A DNA stretch of 7,059 nt from Aquimonas sp002352135. Its GTDB lineage: Bacteria > Pseudomonadota > Gammaproteobacteria > Xanthomonadales > Xanthomonadaceae. The position numbers and the translations under genes were made by a program. This document shows, in pieces, positions 1 through 5,206 of the stretch. The notes beneath the pieces are model-generated. The model searched no databases and was not told the DNA's origin. It worked only from the letters and a program-made list of their open reading frames with translations. The DNA is taken from contig DAORND010000125.1 of the NCBI GenBank assembly GCA_035440755.1, forward strand, positions 1-7,059, written 5' to 3'. Position 1 is the stretch's first letter, and every line of letters begins with the position of its first letter.

Positions 1-2
1 AA

Positions 3-1034
3 CTCGCCGCCTTGCTGTTTGACGAGTTGAAATTGCCCGCGCTGGTGAAAACCCCGACCGGCGCACCGAGTACCAACGAAGAAGCACTCGAAGCCATTGC
101 CGATCAGCATGAACTGCCGCGACTGGTTCTGGACTATCGCGGGCTCGCCAAGCTGCGCAGCACGTATACCGAGAAATTGCCGGAAGCGATTCACCCCGAG
201 ACGGGCCGCGTCCACACCAGCTATCACCAGACCGGCGCAGCCACCGGCCGCCTGTCGTCCAGTGACCCGAATCTGCAGAACATTCCGATTCGCAGCGAAG
301 ACGGTCGTCGCATCCGACGCGCCTTTGTTGCCCCGCCGGGACGCCAGATCGTGGCCTGCGACTACTCGCAGATCGAGTTGCGCATCATGGCCCACCTGTC
401 CGAGGACCCCGGTTTACTGGCGGCCTTCGCCAGTGGCCAGGACGTGCATCGCGCCACCGCTGCGGAAGTCTTCGGCGTGCCGCTTGATCAGGTGGACAGC
501 AGTCAACGGCGCGCCGCCAAAGCGATCAACTTTGGACTGATGTACGGCATGAGCGCATTTGGTCTGGCGCGCCAGTTAGGCATCGGTCGTGGCGAAGCAC
601 AGGACTACATCGCGCTGTACTTCGCCCGCTATCCGGGAGTGCAGGGCTACATGGAACGTGTCCGCCAGCAGGCACGTGATCAGGGTTACGTCGAAACCGT
701 GTTCGGACGACGGCTGTATCTCAACGACATTCATGCTCGCAATCAAGGCCTGCGCGCTGGCGCTGAACGTGCCGCCGTCAATGCACCGATGCAAGGAAGC
801 GCCGCCGACATCATCAAACGCGCAATGCTTGACCTGCACGAATGGCTGCATAGCCAGCAGGACCGTGCTCATATGCTGATGCAGGTGCACGACGAACTGG
901 TCTTTGAGGTCGATGCCGACTTCTGCGACACCTTGATCGCGGAAGCTCGCCAACGCATGCAGAATGCCGCCACGTTGCGGGTACCGCTGGTCGTGGACTG
1001 CGGCGTCGGTGACAACTGGGATGAAGCTCACTGA
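3..1034 (+). CDS. polA: DNA polymerase I, C-terminal polymerase domain (5' end outside window)
   Basis: Family A DNA polymerase that fills gaps during Okazaki-fragment processing and excision repair in the cytoplasm. The open frame runs in from the left edge, so only the last 343 of roughly 900+ codons are present; the 5' nuclease and proofreading-like domains lie upstream. Counting residues from the Leu codon at 12, visible landmarks are the GRLSSSDPNLQNIP segment (79-92), motif A DYSQIELR (117-124, metal-binding Asp117), the O-helix motif B from Arg167 through Lys170, Phe174 and Tyr178, and motif C QVHDE (291-295, catalytic Asp294). Phe174 is the position that gives E. coli Pol I its ddNTP discrimination. 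The C-terminus ends NWDEAH, as expected for an intact bacterial Pol I. Similarity to E. coli PolA is continuous with no gaps or frameshift. It is followed by a 478-base stretch holding two RNA candidates. Confidence 0.98.
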   Translation, partial: LAALLFDELKLPALVKTPTGAPSTNEEALEAIADQHELPRLVLDYRGLAKLRSTYTEKLPEAIHPETGRVHTSYHQTGAATGRLSSSDPNLQNIPIRSEDGRRIRRAFVAPPGRQIVACDYSQIELRIMAHLSEDPGLLAAFASGQDVHRATAAEVFGVPLDQVDSSQRRAAKAINFGLMYGMSAFGLARQLGIGRGEAQDYIALYFARYPGVQGYMERVRQQARDQGYVETVFGRRLYLNDIHARNQGLRAGAERAAVNAPMQGSAADIIKRAMLDLHEWLHSQQDRAHMLMQVHDELVFEVDADFCDTLIAEARQRMQNAATLRVPLVVDCGVGDNWDEAH

Positions 1035-1130
1035 GCCGCGCACGTACCGCCAAAGTCGGATGGTGTGAATTGACTCTGAACCGTCAAACTCTTTCACAGT
1101 CGCAGTCACGTAGTTTTCAGACGACATCCG
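1035..1130. other. Spacer between polA and first RNA gene
   Basis: No credible coding frame and no strong terminator for polA is seen here. A small inverted repeat TTGAC/GTCAA (1070-1074 and 1083-1087, 8-base loop) lies about 35 bases after the polA stop. It lacks a following T-run, so it is not a convincing intrinsic terminator. polA transcripts may therefore continue into the first RNA candidate and stop at its terminator near 1277. Confidence 0.4.
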
Positions 1131-1136
1131 TAGACT
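1131..1136 (+). promoter_or_regulatory. Possible -10 element for first C-rich RNA
   Basis: TAGACT matches four of six positions of the sigma-70 -10 consensus and fits a TANNNT pattern. It lies ten bases before the GGTG at which the first RNA candidate is proposed to begin. No recognisable -35 hexamer is found 16 to 18 bases upstream, so the call is weak. Processing from a polA read-through transcript is an alternative. Confidence 0.3.
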
Positions 1137-1145
1137 GCGCAGCAC

Positions 1146-1277
1146 GGTGACGCAAGGTCACCAGATTTGCGAACTCCCCCTCTCGCAGATCAAAGGAAGC
1201 AGCGATCTCCCCAATCCGCTTCCAAACCCCAAGCCCCGAGCGCACCTCCCCCATTGGCGCTCGGGGCTTTTTATTTT
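1146..1277 (+). ncRNA. Candidate C-rich-loop small RNA, copy 1 (sX13/ErsA-like position)
   Basis: Probable trans-acting small regulatory RNA of about 130 nt, encoded after polA. Four hairpins can be drawn by eye. A short 5' one has GGTGAC/GTCACC arms (1146-1151, 1157-1162). The second pairs 1164-1172 with 1183-1191 (nine pairs, one G-U) and exposes ACTCCCCCTC. The third pairs GGAAGC 1195-1200 with 1218-1223, plus an inner GAT/ATC, and exposes CTCCCCA. The last is a 13-bp terminator with CTCCCCC in its loop. The linkers are A-rich. No plausible protein is encoded. Position after polA is shared with Spot 42, ErsA and sX13; Xanthomonas sX13 is known for C-rich loops acting on G-rich mRNA leaders. 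No sequence similarity to Spot 42 is evident. The second copy at 1391 repeats the architecture with different stem sequences, which argues for selection on structure. The exact 5' end is inferred, and homology to sX13 was not tested. Confidence 0.75.
1231..1277 (+). terminator. Rho-independent terminator of RNA copy 1
   Basis: A perfect 13-bp stem pairs 1231-1243 (AAGCCCCGAGCGC) with 1257-1269, followed by a U-rich tail TTTATTTT to 1277. The 13-base loop (1244-1256) carries CTCCCCC, so this hairpin is probably both terminator and third regulatory loop. It may also end polA transcripts. Confidence 0.93.
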
Positions 1278-1357
1278 GCCGCGTTTGAACGACGCCGCGC
1301 GCATCACCCAAACCTCACGCAGCTAAGCACGAGCTGAACGAAACTGCGCATGCACTT

Positions 1358-1385
1358 GAACTTGCCGCTCCTACCGCCATCTCTG
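1358..1385 (+). promoter_or_regulatory. Putative RpoE/AlgU-type promoter for RNA copy 2
   Basis: GAACTT (1358-1363) is a full match to the extracytoplasmic-stress sigma factor -35 consensus. After 16 bases comes TCTCTG (1380-1385), which shares TCT with the TCTGA -10 consensus; TCTGTT at 1382-1387 is an alternative with an 18-base spacer. Either places transcription start near 1391, exactly where similarity between the two RNA copies begins. ErsA, the Pseudomonas small RNA after polA, is AlgU-dependent, which makes the match more believable. A sigma-70 reading (TTGAAC at 1356) lacks a good -10. Confidence 0.5.
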
Positions 1386-1390
1386 TTCGC

Positions 1391-1516
1391 GGTGGACGCA
1401 ACGCCCACCCGATTCACTCACCCCTCCCCAGAGTGAATCCGGCGAAACGGACTCCCCCACGCCGTTTCGTCAAACCGACCCCGGTCACGCCTCCCCTCGT
1501 GCCCGGGGTTTTTTAT
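1391..1516 (+). ncRNA. Candidate C-rich-loop small RNA, copy 2 (tandem paralogue)
   Basis: Probable small regulatory RNA of about 126 nt, built like copy 1. A 5' hairpin pairs GGTGG 1391-1395 with CCACC 1405-1409. The second stem is a perfect nine-pair helix, 1411-1419 with 1431-1439, around ACCCCTCCCCA. The third pairs 1441-1450 with 1462-1471 (ten pairs, one G-U) around ACTCCCCCACG. The fourth is the terminator hairpin with loop CCTCCCCT. The start resembles copy 1: GGTG, then ACGCAA, then CACC or CCACC, then GATT. The stems after that differ almost completely yet pair perfectly, giving a compensatory pattern within a single genome. The loops carry CUCCCC, complementary to GGGGAG-type ribosome binding sites, so translational repression is the likely role (inference). 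An RpoE-like promoter lies just upstream. The gene faces hemF, and its U-tract overlaps the hemF stop codon. Confidence 0.8.
1478..1516 (+). terminator. Rho-independent terminator of RNA copy 2
   Basis: ACCCCGG (1478-1484) pairs with CCGGGGT (1503-1509). After a one-by-one mismatch, CACG (1486-1489) pairs with CGTG (1498-1501), leaving the loop CCTCCCCT. Six T residues (1509-1514) follow. Read from the other strand the same hairpin lies directly after the hemF stop, but without a clean T-run, so it would be a poorer terminator for hemF. Confidence 0.92.
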
Positions 1517-2439
1517 GCCTTGACCCCATCGGGCGTCTCGTTCAACCAGTCTCTGGGCCGCAGGTAGTCATGCAGTCGTGCCTCGGAAGAACCCTCGGCA
1601 GGCTGATAGGCATACTCGAAGCGGACTCGCGGCGGCAGGCTCATCAAGATCGACTCGGTTCGTCCGCCGGACTGCAAGCCAAACAGGGTGCCGCGGTCGA
1701 ACACCAGATTGAATTCGACATAGCGGCCACGCCGATACAGTTGGAACTCGCGTTCCCGCTCACCCCAAGCCATCGGTCCCCGTCGTTCGACAATCGGCAG
1801 ATAGGCGGGCAGAAAGGCCTCACCCACCGCGCGCGTGTAGGCGAAACTGGCATCAAAGCCGTCAGCATGCAGATCATCGAAGAACAATCCGCCAATACCG
1901 CGGGTTTCCTGCCGGTGCTTGAGGTAGAAATACTCATCGCACCAACGTTTGTGTTCAGCATAACGCTGCTCACCAAAACCTTCGCATGCGGCACGTGCGG
2001 TGCGATGCCAATGCAGGATGTCCTCATCAAACGGATAGTAGGGCGTGAGGTCGAAACCGCCGCCAAACCACCAGGCCACTACTTGCTCGTCGCGAATCGC
2101 CTGGAAGTAGCGCACGTTCATGTGTGTGGTCGGCACATACGGATTGTGCGGATGCAGAACCAATGACACGCCCATGGCACGGAACCCTGCGCCCGCCAGT
2201 TCAGGACGCCCACTACTGGCAGACGGCGGCAGACGGGCACCGCTGACTTCGGAAAAGTTCACACCGCCCTGCTCGAAGACCGCGCCGTCTCGTAGCACAC
2301 GGGTACGCCCACCACCGCCTTCAGCGCGCTGCCACGCATCCTCGCGGAATTTTGCGACACCATCCGCCTGCTCCAGCGCAGCGCAAAGGCGGTCCTGCAA
2401 GGAGGTAAGCCAGGTAGCGATATCGTCGGCGGGCGTCAT
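1513..2439 (-). CDS. hemF: Oxygen-dependent coproporphyrinogen III oxidase
   Basis: Aerobic haem biosynthesis enzyme that oxidatively decarboxylates two propionates of coproporphyrinogen III to give protoporphyrinogen IX, using O2, in the cytoplasm. The 308-residue product aligns with E. coli HemF (299 aa) without gaps, and residue numbers coincide when the ATG at 2439 is used. Visible are GGGGRTRVL (41-49), FEQGGVNFS (55-63), HPHNPYVPTTHMNVR (96-110), WWFGGGFDLTP (123-133), GIGGLFFDDL (181-190), YRRGRYVEFNLVFDRG (235-250) and GGRTESILMS (258-267). Metal/active-site histidines known for the family are present at 96, 106, 145 and 175. An in-frame ATG at 2508 would add 23 residues with no family counterpart and would run into the divergent truC start, so it was not chosen. 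The ribosome binding site is weak (CAGGT). It is a single gene converging on RNA copy 2 and divergent from truC, and appears intact. Confidence 0.97.
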   Translation of the reverse strand: MTPADDIATWLTSLQDRLCAALEQADGVAKFREDAWQRAEGGGGRTRVLRDGAVFEQGGVNFSEVSGARLPPSASSGRPELAGAGFRAMGVSLVLHPHNPYVPTTHMNVRYFQAIRDEQVVAWWFGGGFDLTPYYPFDEDILHWHRTARAACEGFGEQRYAEHKRWCDEYFYLKHRQETRGIGGLFFDDLHADGFDASFAYTRAVGEAFLPAYLPIVERRGPMAWGEREREFQLYRRGRYVEFNLVFDRGTLFGLQSGGRTESILMSLPPRVRFEYAYQPAEGSSEARLHDYLRPRDWLNETPDGVKA

Positions 2440-2471
2440 GCGATGACCTGCGGAATGATGAACGGGCAGGC

Positions 2472-2477
2472 ATGATA
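2472..2477 (-). promoter_or_regulatory. Possible hemF -10 element
   Basis: On the minus strand this reads TATCAT, five of six matches to the sigma-70 -10 consensus. It would start hemF transcription about 25 bases before the ATG at 2439. The -35 region is poor (TGGCAA-like, 19-base spacing). It sits in the 67-base divergent gap between hemF and truC; no clear promoter for truC was found there. Confidence 0.35.
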
Positions 2478-2506
2478 GCGGCCCTTCAACGACGCGTTGC
2501 CATCGC

Positions 2507-3310
2507 ATGCCCCTGCCAACTCAACCCGATGAGGGTTCCGAACTCGGCGACCCCGCCGCTGCAGCGCTCAAGTTGGTCTACCAGGACGAGCATCTGGCTG
2601 TGGTCGACAAACCCGCCGGATTGCTTGCGCATCGCAGTGGTCTGGCCGCCTACGAAACCGACTTCCTGCTGGATCGGCTGCGCGAACAATTGGGCCGCCG
2701 CTGTCACCTGATTCACCGTTTGGACCGCGCCACCAGCGGCGCGTTATTGATTGCCTTTGACGCAACCATGGCACGTCAACTCGGCGAACAATTCATGTCA
2801 CGCGAGGTGGGCAAGACCTATCTGGCCATCGCGCGTGGACACCTCGACGACAGTGGCAGCATCGACCATCCGCTGGATGCGCCCGGCAAGCCACAACCGA
2901 AACCTGCGCTGACCCACTATCGGCGCCTCGCGAGCATCGAACTGCCGATTGCGCTGGGGCGGTATGACAGCGTGCGCTACTCGCTGCTGGCGCTGCAACC
3001 GGAAACCGGGCGCTATCGCCAACTGCGTCGACATCTGAAGCACATCTCTCACCATCTGATCGGCGATACCAGTCACGGTGAGGGTCGGCACAATCGCCTG
3101 TTCCGAATCGAATTCGGCGTGCATCGCATGCTCCTGCACGCCTGGCGCCTGAGTTTCCAGCATCCTGCCCTGGGCACGCCGCTGGACATCAGTGCGCCAC
3201 TGGACGCCGACTGGCAAAAACTCATGCAGCGGTTCGGCTGGGAAACCGCCCTGCCCGCAGAGGATCCCTTCGACAATCCGGCTCAGTCCAGTGCAGGCAG
3301 AACGCCATAG
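2507..3310 (+). CDS. truC: tRNA pseudouridine(65) synthase-like RluA-family enzyme
   Basis: Pseudouridine synthase of the RluA family, closest by eye to E. coli TruC, which isomerises uridine 65 in tRNA-Ile and tRNA-Asp. The 267-residue protein carries the catalytic motif HRLDRATSG (70-78, nucleophile Asp73). It also has the TruC-like stretches THYRRLASIELPIALGRY (136-153) and LIGDTSHGEGRHNR (184-197), plus the C-terminal LMQRFGW (239-245). No S4 RNA-binding domain precedes the catalytic domain, also as in TruC. The family motif GRxHQLRRH appears as GRYRQLRRH (168-176), with Arg in place of His. The first 20 residues are extra relative to E. coli TruC. The ATG at 2507 is the first start in the frame but has no clear Shine-Dalgarno, so a later non-ATG start is possible. 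The 3' end overlaps the convergent ParA gene by 28 bases. TruC specificity rather than another RluA subfamily is inferred from similarity. Confidence 0.88.
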   Translation: MPLPTQPDEGSELGDPAAAALKLVYQDEHLAVVDKPAGLLAHRSGLAAYETDFLLDRLREQLGRRCHLIHRLDRATSGALLIAFDATMARQLGEQFMSREVGKTYLAIARGHLDDSGSIDHPLDAPGKPQPKPALTHYRRLASIELPIALGRYDSVRYSLLALQPETGRYRQLRRHLKHISHHLIGDTSHGEGRHNRLFRIEFGVHRMLLHAWRLSFQHPALGTPLDISAPLDADWQKLMQRFGWETALPAEDPFDNPAQSSAGRTP

Positions 3311-4038
3311 TCGCGCAGCAGGTTCTCGCACAAGCTGCGCCACTGTGTCGCGGCATTTCGGGATGTCACCTTGCGCCACACGGGACGCCGTTCGGCCAGC
3401 GCGTCCGCCACCGCCACGGAGCGACTCAACCACGGCTCGGCCACCTTGAAATTGCCCGCAATCTGCTCGGCGATCCGCCGATGCTGCTTGGCCTGCGGAC
3501 TCATCAGATTGATGACGAAATCGGCAGGACGCATGGCAGGATTGAGGTTCTCGCCAATCGAGGCGATCTCCGACAACACCGTCGCGACCCCATCGACGGA
3601 ATAGGACTCGGGCACCAACGGCACCAGCACGCGATCTGCGCAAGCCAGCGCCGTCATCAGCCGCAAGCCCAAGGCGGGCGGCGTGTCGATCACTACGACG
3701 TCGTACTGCTTCGCCAATGCCTTGATATGTCCCATCGCGGAGAAGCCGGAGGAAAGGTTCTGTCGATCCACACCGGTCAAGCCTGCTGCGGCGGGCAGCA
3801 GATCGATACTGGCGTCGGCGGTGTGCATGGGCTGTGGCAGATCGATCTCGGTAAACAGCGCGTCGGACGATGCCCGCCCATGCTTGTCGATGCGTGCGAT
3901 CAAGGTGGCGCTGAGATTGCTCTGCGAATCGAGATCGATCGCCAGCACGCGCCCTTGTTCCGCCGCGCGAAAGACCAGGTGCGCTGCCAGCGCGGTCTTG
4001 CCCACGCCACCTTTGTTGTTGCTGACGGTCACGATCAC
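3283..4038 (-). CDS. Orphan ParA/MinD-family ATPase
   Basis: Dimerising P-loop ATPase of the ParA family, which typically positions cargo by ATP-dependent binding to DNA or membrane. With the GTG at 4038 as start the protein has 251 residues and begins MIVTVSNNKGGVGKT, as is usual for ParA proteins. It has a deviant Walker A KGGVGKT (9-15, signature Lys9 and Lys14), a switch I/A' segment IDLDSQSNL (34-42, Asp37) and Walker B VVVIDTPP (114-121, Asp118). AGAGG (4047-4051, minus strand) lies eight bases before the GTG. An upstream ATG at 4104 would add 22 residues unlike the family. No ParB-like gene or parS-type repeat is visible beside it; its neighbours are convergent truC and a divergent dehydrogenase. 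There is no N-terminal HTH as in plasmid type Ia ParA, and no obvious C-terminal amphipathic MinD-type tail. The cargo is unknown: chromosome, plasmid remnant, chemoreceptor or microcompartment roles cannot be separated here. Confidence 0.9.
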   Translation of the reverse strand: MIVTVSNNKGGVGKTALAAHLVFRAAEQGRVLAIDLDSQSNLSATLIARIDKHGRASSDALFTEIDLPQPMHTADASIDLLPAAAGLTGVDRQNLSSGFSAMGHIKALAKQYDVVVIDTPPALGLRLMTALACADRVLVPLVPESYSVDGVATVLSEIASIGENLNPAMRPADFVINLMSPQAKQHRRIAEQIAGNFKVAEPWLSRSVAVADALAERRPVWRKVTSRNAATQWRSLCENLLRDYGVLPALD

Positions 4039-4068
4039 GTTGATGGCCTCTGTCGCAGTGATGGGTGC

Positions 4069-4074
4069 AATGTA
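4069..4074 (-). promoter_or_regulatory. Possible -10 element for the ParA-like gene
   Basis: Minus-strand TACATT matches four of six -10 positions. TCGACC (four of six for -35) lies 15 bases upstream, a short spacing. Transcription from here would begin about 24 bases before the GTG at 4038 and after the ATG at 4104, which favours the GTG start. Weak on its own. Confidence 0.25.
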
Positions 4075-4178
4075 GCGCGAGACGCCGCAGGTCGACAGCG
4101 ACATTCGCGGCGACCGATGTGCGGCCAGCCGCTGTTCGGTCTGCAACATGCATGCCCTTGCGAACCCTCGTCCATGCC

Positions 4179-4185
4179 AAAGGAG
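4179..4185 (+). promoter_or_regulatory. Strong ribosome binding site deciding the SDR start
   Basis: AAAGGAG, near-complete complementarity to the 16S rRNA 3' end, lies seven bases before the ATG at 4193. It rules out the upstream in-frame ATG at 4148 as the main start. Confidence 0.85.
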
Positions 4186-4192
4186 TAACGCC

Positions 4193-4987
4193 ATGACCAA
4201 GACCGTACTGATTACTGGCGCAGGCAGTGGGCTCGGTGCCGCCTTTGCGCAGCGTTACGCGAGTTTGGGATCGTATGTCGTGGTCGCTGACGTGAACGCA
4301 GTCCGCGCCGAGGAGATCCGCGTGCAGATTTGCGCACATGGCGGGCAGGCGATGGCGGTCGCGATGGATATCACCCGCGACGAGGACTGGGAAGGCCTGT
4401 TTCAGACGCTTTCTGCGCAGAACATCCAGGTGGACACGCTGATCAACAACGCCGGTGTGGCCTCAGGGGGGCCAACGCTCGCGGCAGATATCGACGAGTG
4501 GCAGTGGATGCTCGATGTGAATCTGCTGGGCATGGTTCGTGGCTGTCGTCGTTTTGTTCCGGACATGCTGGCGCGAGGCCAAGGGCAGATCATCAATATC
4601 GCCTCGTTCGCCGGTTTGGCGGGTGCACCGGGGTTGGGAAGTTATGGCGTCACGAAAGCTGCCGTCGTCGCCTTCAGCGAGTCGCTGCGCGCCGAACTGG
4701 AGCCGCATGGGGTTCGCGTGTCAGTTGCCTGCCCCGCATTCTTCAAGACACGCTTACTGGATAGCTTTCGCGGCACGCCGCGCATGCTGAAAACCGCCGC
4801 CAAGCTCATGGAGGAGGCGAAGCAAACGGCCGATGACATTGCCGCAGCCATTCAGCGTTCCGCAGAACAGGGCGAGTTCCTGATTATTCCTACCGCGACC
4901 GAGCGGCGCCGTTGGTGGTGGAAACGACATTTTCCCAACGTCTACTTCACGCAAATGAAGAAACTGATTTCGCGCCGGACCGCGTGA
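4193..4987 (+). CDS. Classical short-chain dehydrogenase/reductase
   Basis: NAD(P)-dependent oxidoreductase of the SDR superfamily with a Rossmann fold; probably cytosolic, substrate unknown. The 264-residue protein shows the cofactor motif TGAGSGLG (8-15), NNAG (85-88) and the full catalytic tetrad Asn110, Ser138, Tyr151 and Lys155 (YGVTK). Asp33 at the end of the second beta strand favours NAD(H) over NADP(H). The usual PG motif after strand six is PAFFKT (181-186), so Gly is replaced by Ala. The C-terminus (238-263) is strongly basic and aromatic (RRRWWWKRHFP and further Lys/Arg), which may mediate membrane or partner contact (inference). The start is fixed by the strong ribosome binding site at 4179-4185. 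It is divergent from the ParA-like gene across 154 bases, with an 8-base palindrome CATGCATG at 4147-4154 in the gap, and is not part of an evident operon. The length is normal for classical SDRs and the gene appears intact. Confidence 0.93.
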   Translation: MTKTVLITGAGSGLGAAFAQRYASLGSYVVVADVNAVRAEEIRVQICAHGGQAMAVAMDITRDEDWEGLFQTLSAQNIQVDTLINNAGVASGGPTLAADIDEWQWMLDVNLLGMVRGCRRFVPDMLARGQGQIINIASFAGLAGAPGLGSYGVTKAAVVAFSESLRAELEPHGVRVSVACPAFFKTRLLDSFRGTPRMLKTAAKLMEEAKQTADDIAAAIQRSAEQGEFLIIPTATERRRWWWKRHFPNVYFTQMKKLISRRTA

Positions 4988-5097
4988 ATAACCGCCGCGA
5001 CCAAACGCTGCCGTACGTTCCAGATCGCTACGTGGCGTAGCAATTGCATCCAGATCGGCATGTCTCCGAAAGTCTTCTTGACCGAAGCATGCGGGTA

Positions 5098-5123
5098 TCG
5101 CAGGCTTCTATCGAAGCCTGTGG
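5098..5123 (+). other. Hairpin between the SDR and sensor genes
   Basis: CAGGCTTC (5101-5108) and GAAGCCTG (5113-5120) form an eight-base-pair stem with a TATC tetraloop. It can be extended by G-U, C-G and U-G pairs. It is followed by six G residues (5122-5127) and no T-run. It may slow transcription after the SDR gene or form part of the sensor gene's leader, but does not meet the usual intrinsic-terminator pattern on either strand. The remaining 219 bases of the gap hold nothing else firm. Confidence 0.5.
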
Positions 5124-5196
5124 GGGGCTTTGCTGCTGCCTGTCGCGACGTCGTTTGCCGTGATTTGAGTTGACCGCATGCGCGTGCGGTGAGTAC

Positions 5197-5202
5197 AGGG
5201 GA
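5197..5202 (+). promoter_or_regulatory. G-rich ribosome binding site of the sensor gene
   Basis: AGGGGA lies four bases before the ATG at 5207. It differs from the ideal AGGAGG by its run of four G. It is exactly complementary to TCCCCT in the terminator loop of RNA copy 2 (1492-1497), and its four G can pair with any of the six C-loops. Confidence 0.55.
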
Positions 5203-5206
5203 AGAC

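Noticed and set aside
576..1145. Long open frame on the minus strand opposite polA
   Set aside because: It is antisense to unmistakable polymerase motifs, has no recognisable domain, and is a by-product of GC-rich codon use.
1146..1277. Spot 42 itself, suggested by position after polA
   Set aside because: No primary-sequence similarity to the Spot 42 body is seen; the C-loop architecture is closer to sX13.
1117..1311. 64-codon minus-strand frame across RNA copy 1
   Set aside because: It runs through the hairpins and terminator, has no ribosome binding site of note, and its composition follows the stems.
2440..2508. N-terminal extension of HemF from an ATG at 2508
   Set aside because: The extra 23 residues have no counterpart in HemF; numbering from 2439 matches E. 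coli HemF residue for residue through the active-site histidines.
3481..4188. 235-codon open frame on the plus strand opposite the ParA gene
   Set aside because: It is antisense to the Walker A and B motifs, His/Gln/Arg-rich, and resembles no known protein.
2798..4339. 513-codon open frame on the minus strand spanning truC, the ParA gene and the SDR start
   Set aside because: It is Arg- and Ala-rich with no family features and overlaps three well-supported genes in other frames.
5020..5057. Direct repeat CCAGATCG at 5020-5027 and 5050-5057
   Set aside because: Only eight bases, two copies, no further matching flank; consistent with chance. No CRISPR-like or mobile-element boundary structure is present.
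5174..5189. Imperfect palindrome CCGCA/TGCGG before the sensor gene
   Set aside because: Five-base arms in GC-rich DNA are common, and there is no second site or promoter to support an operator.
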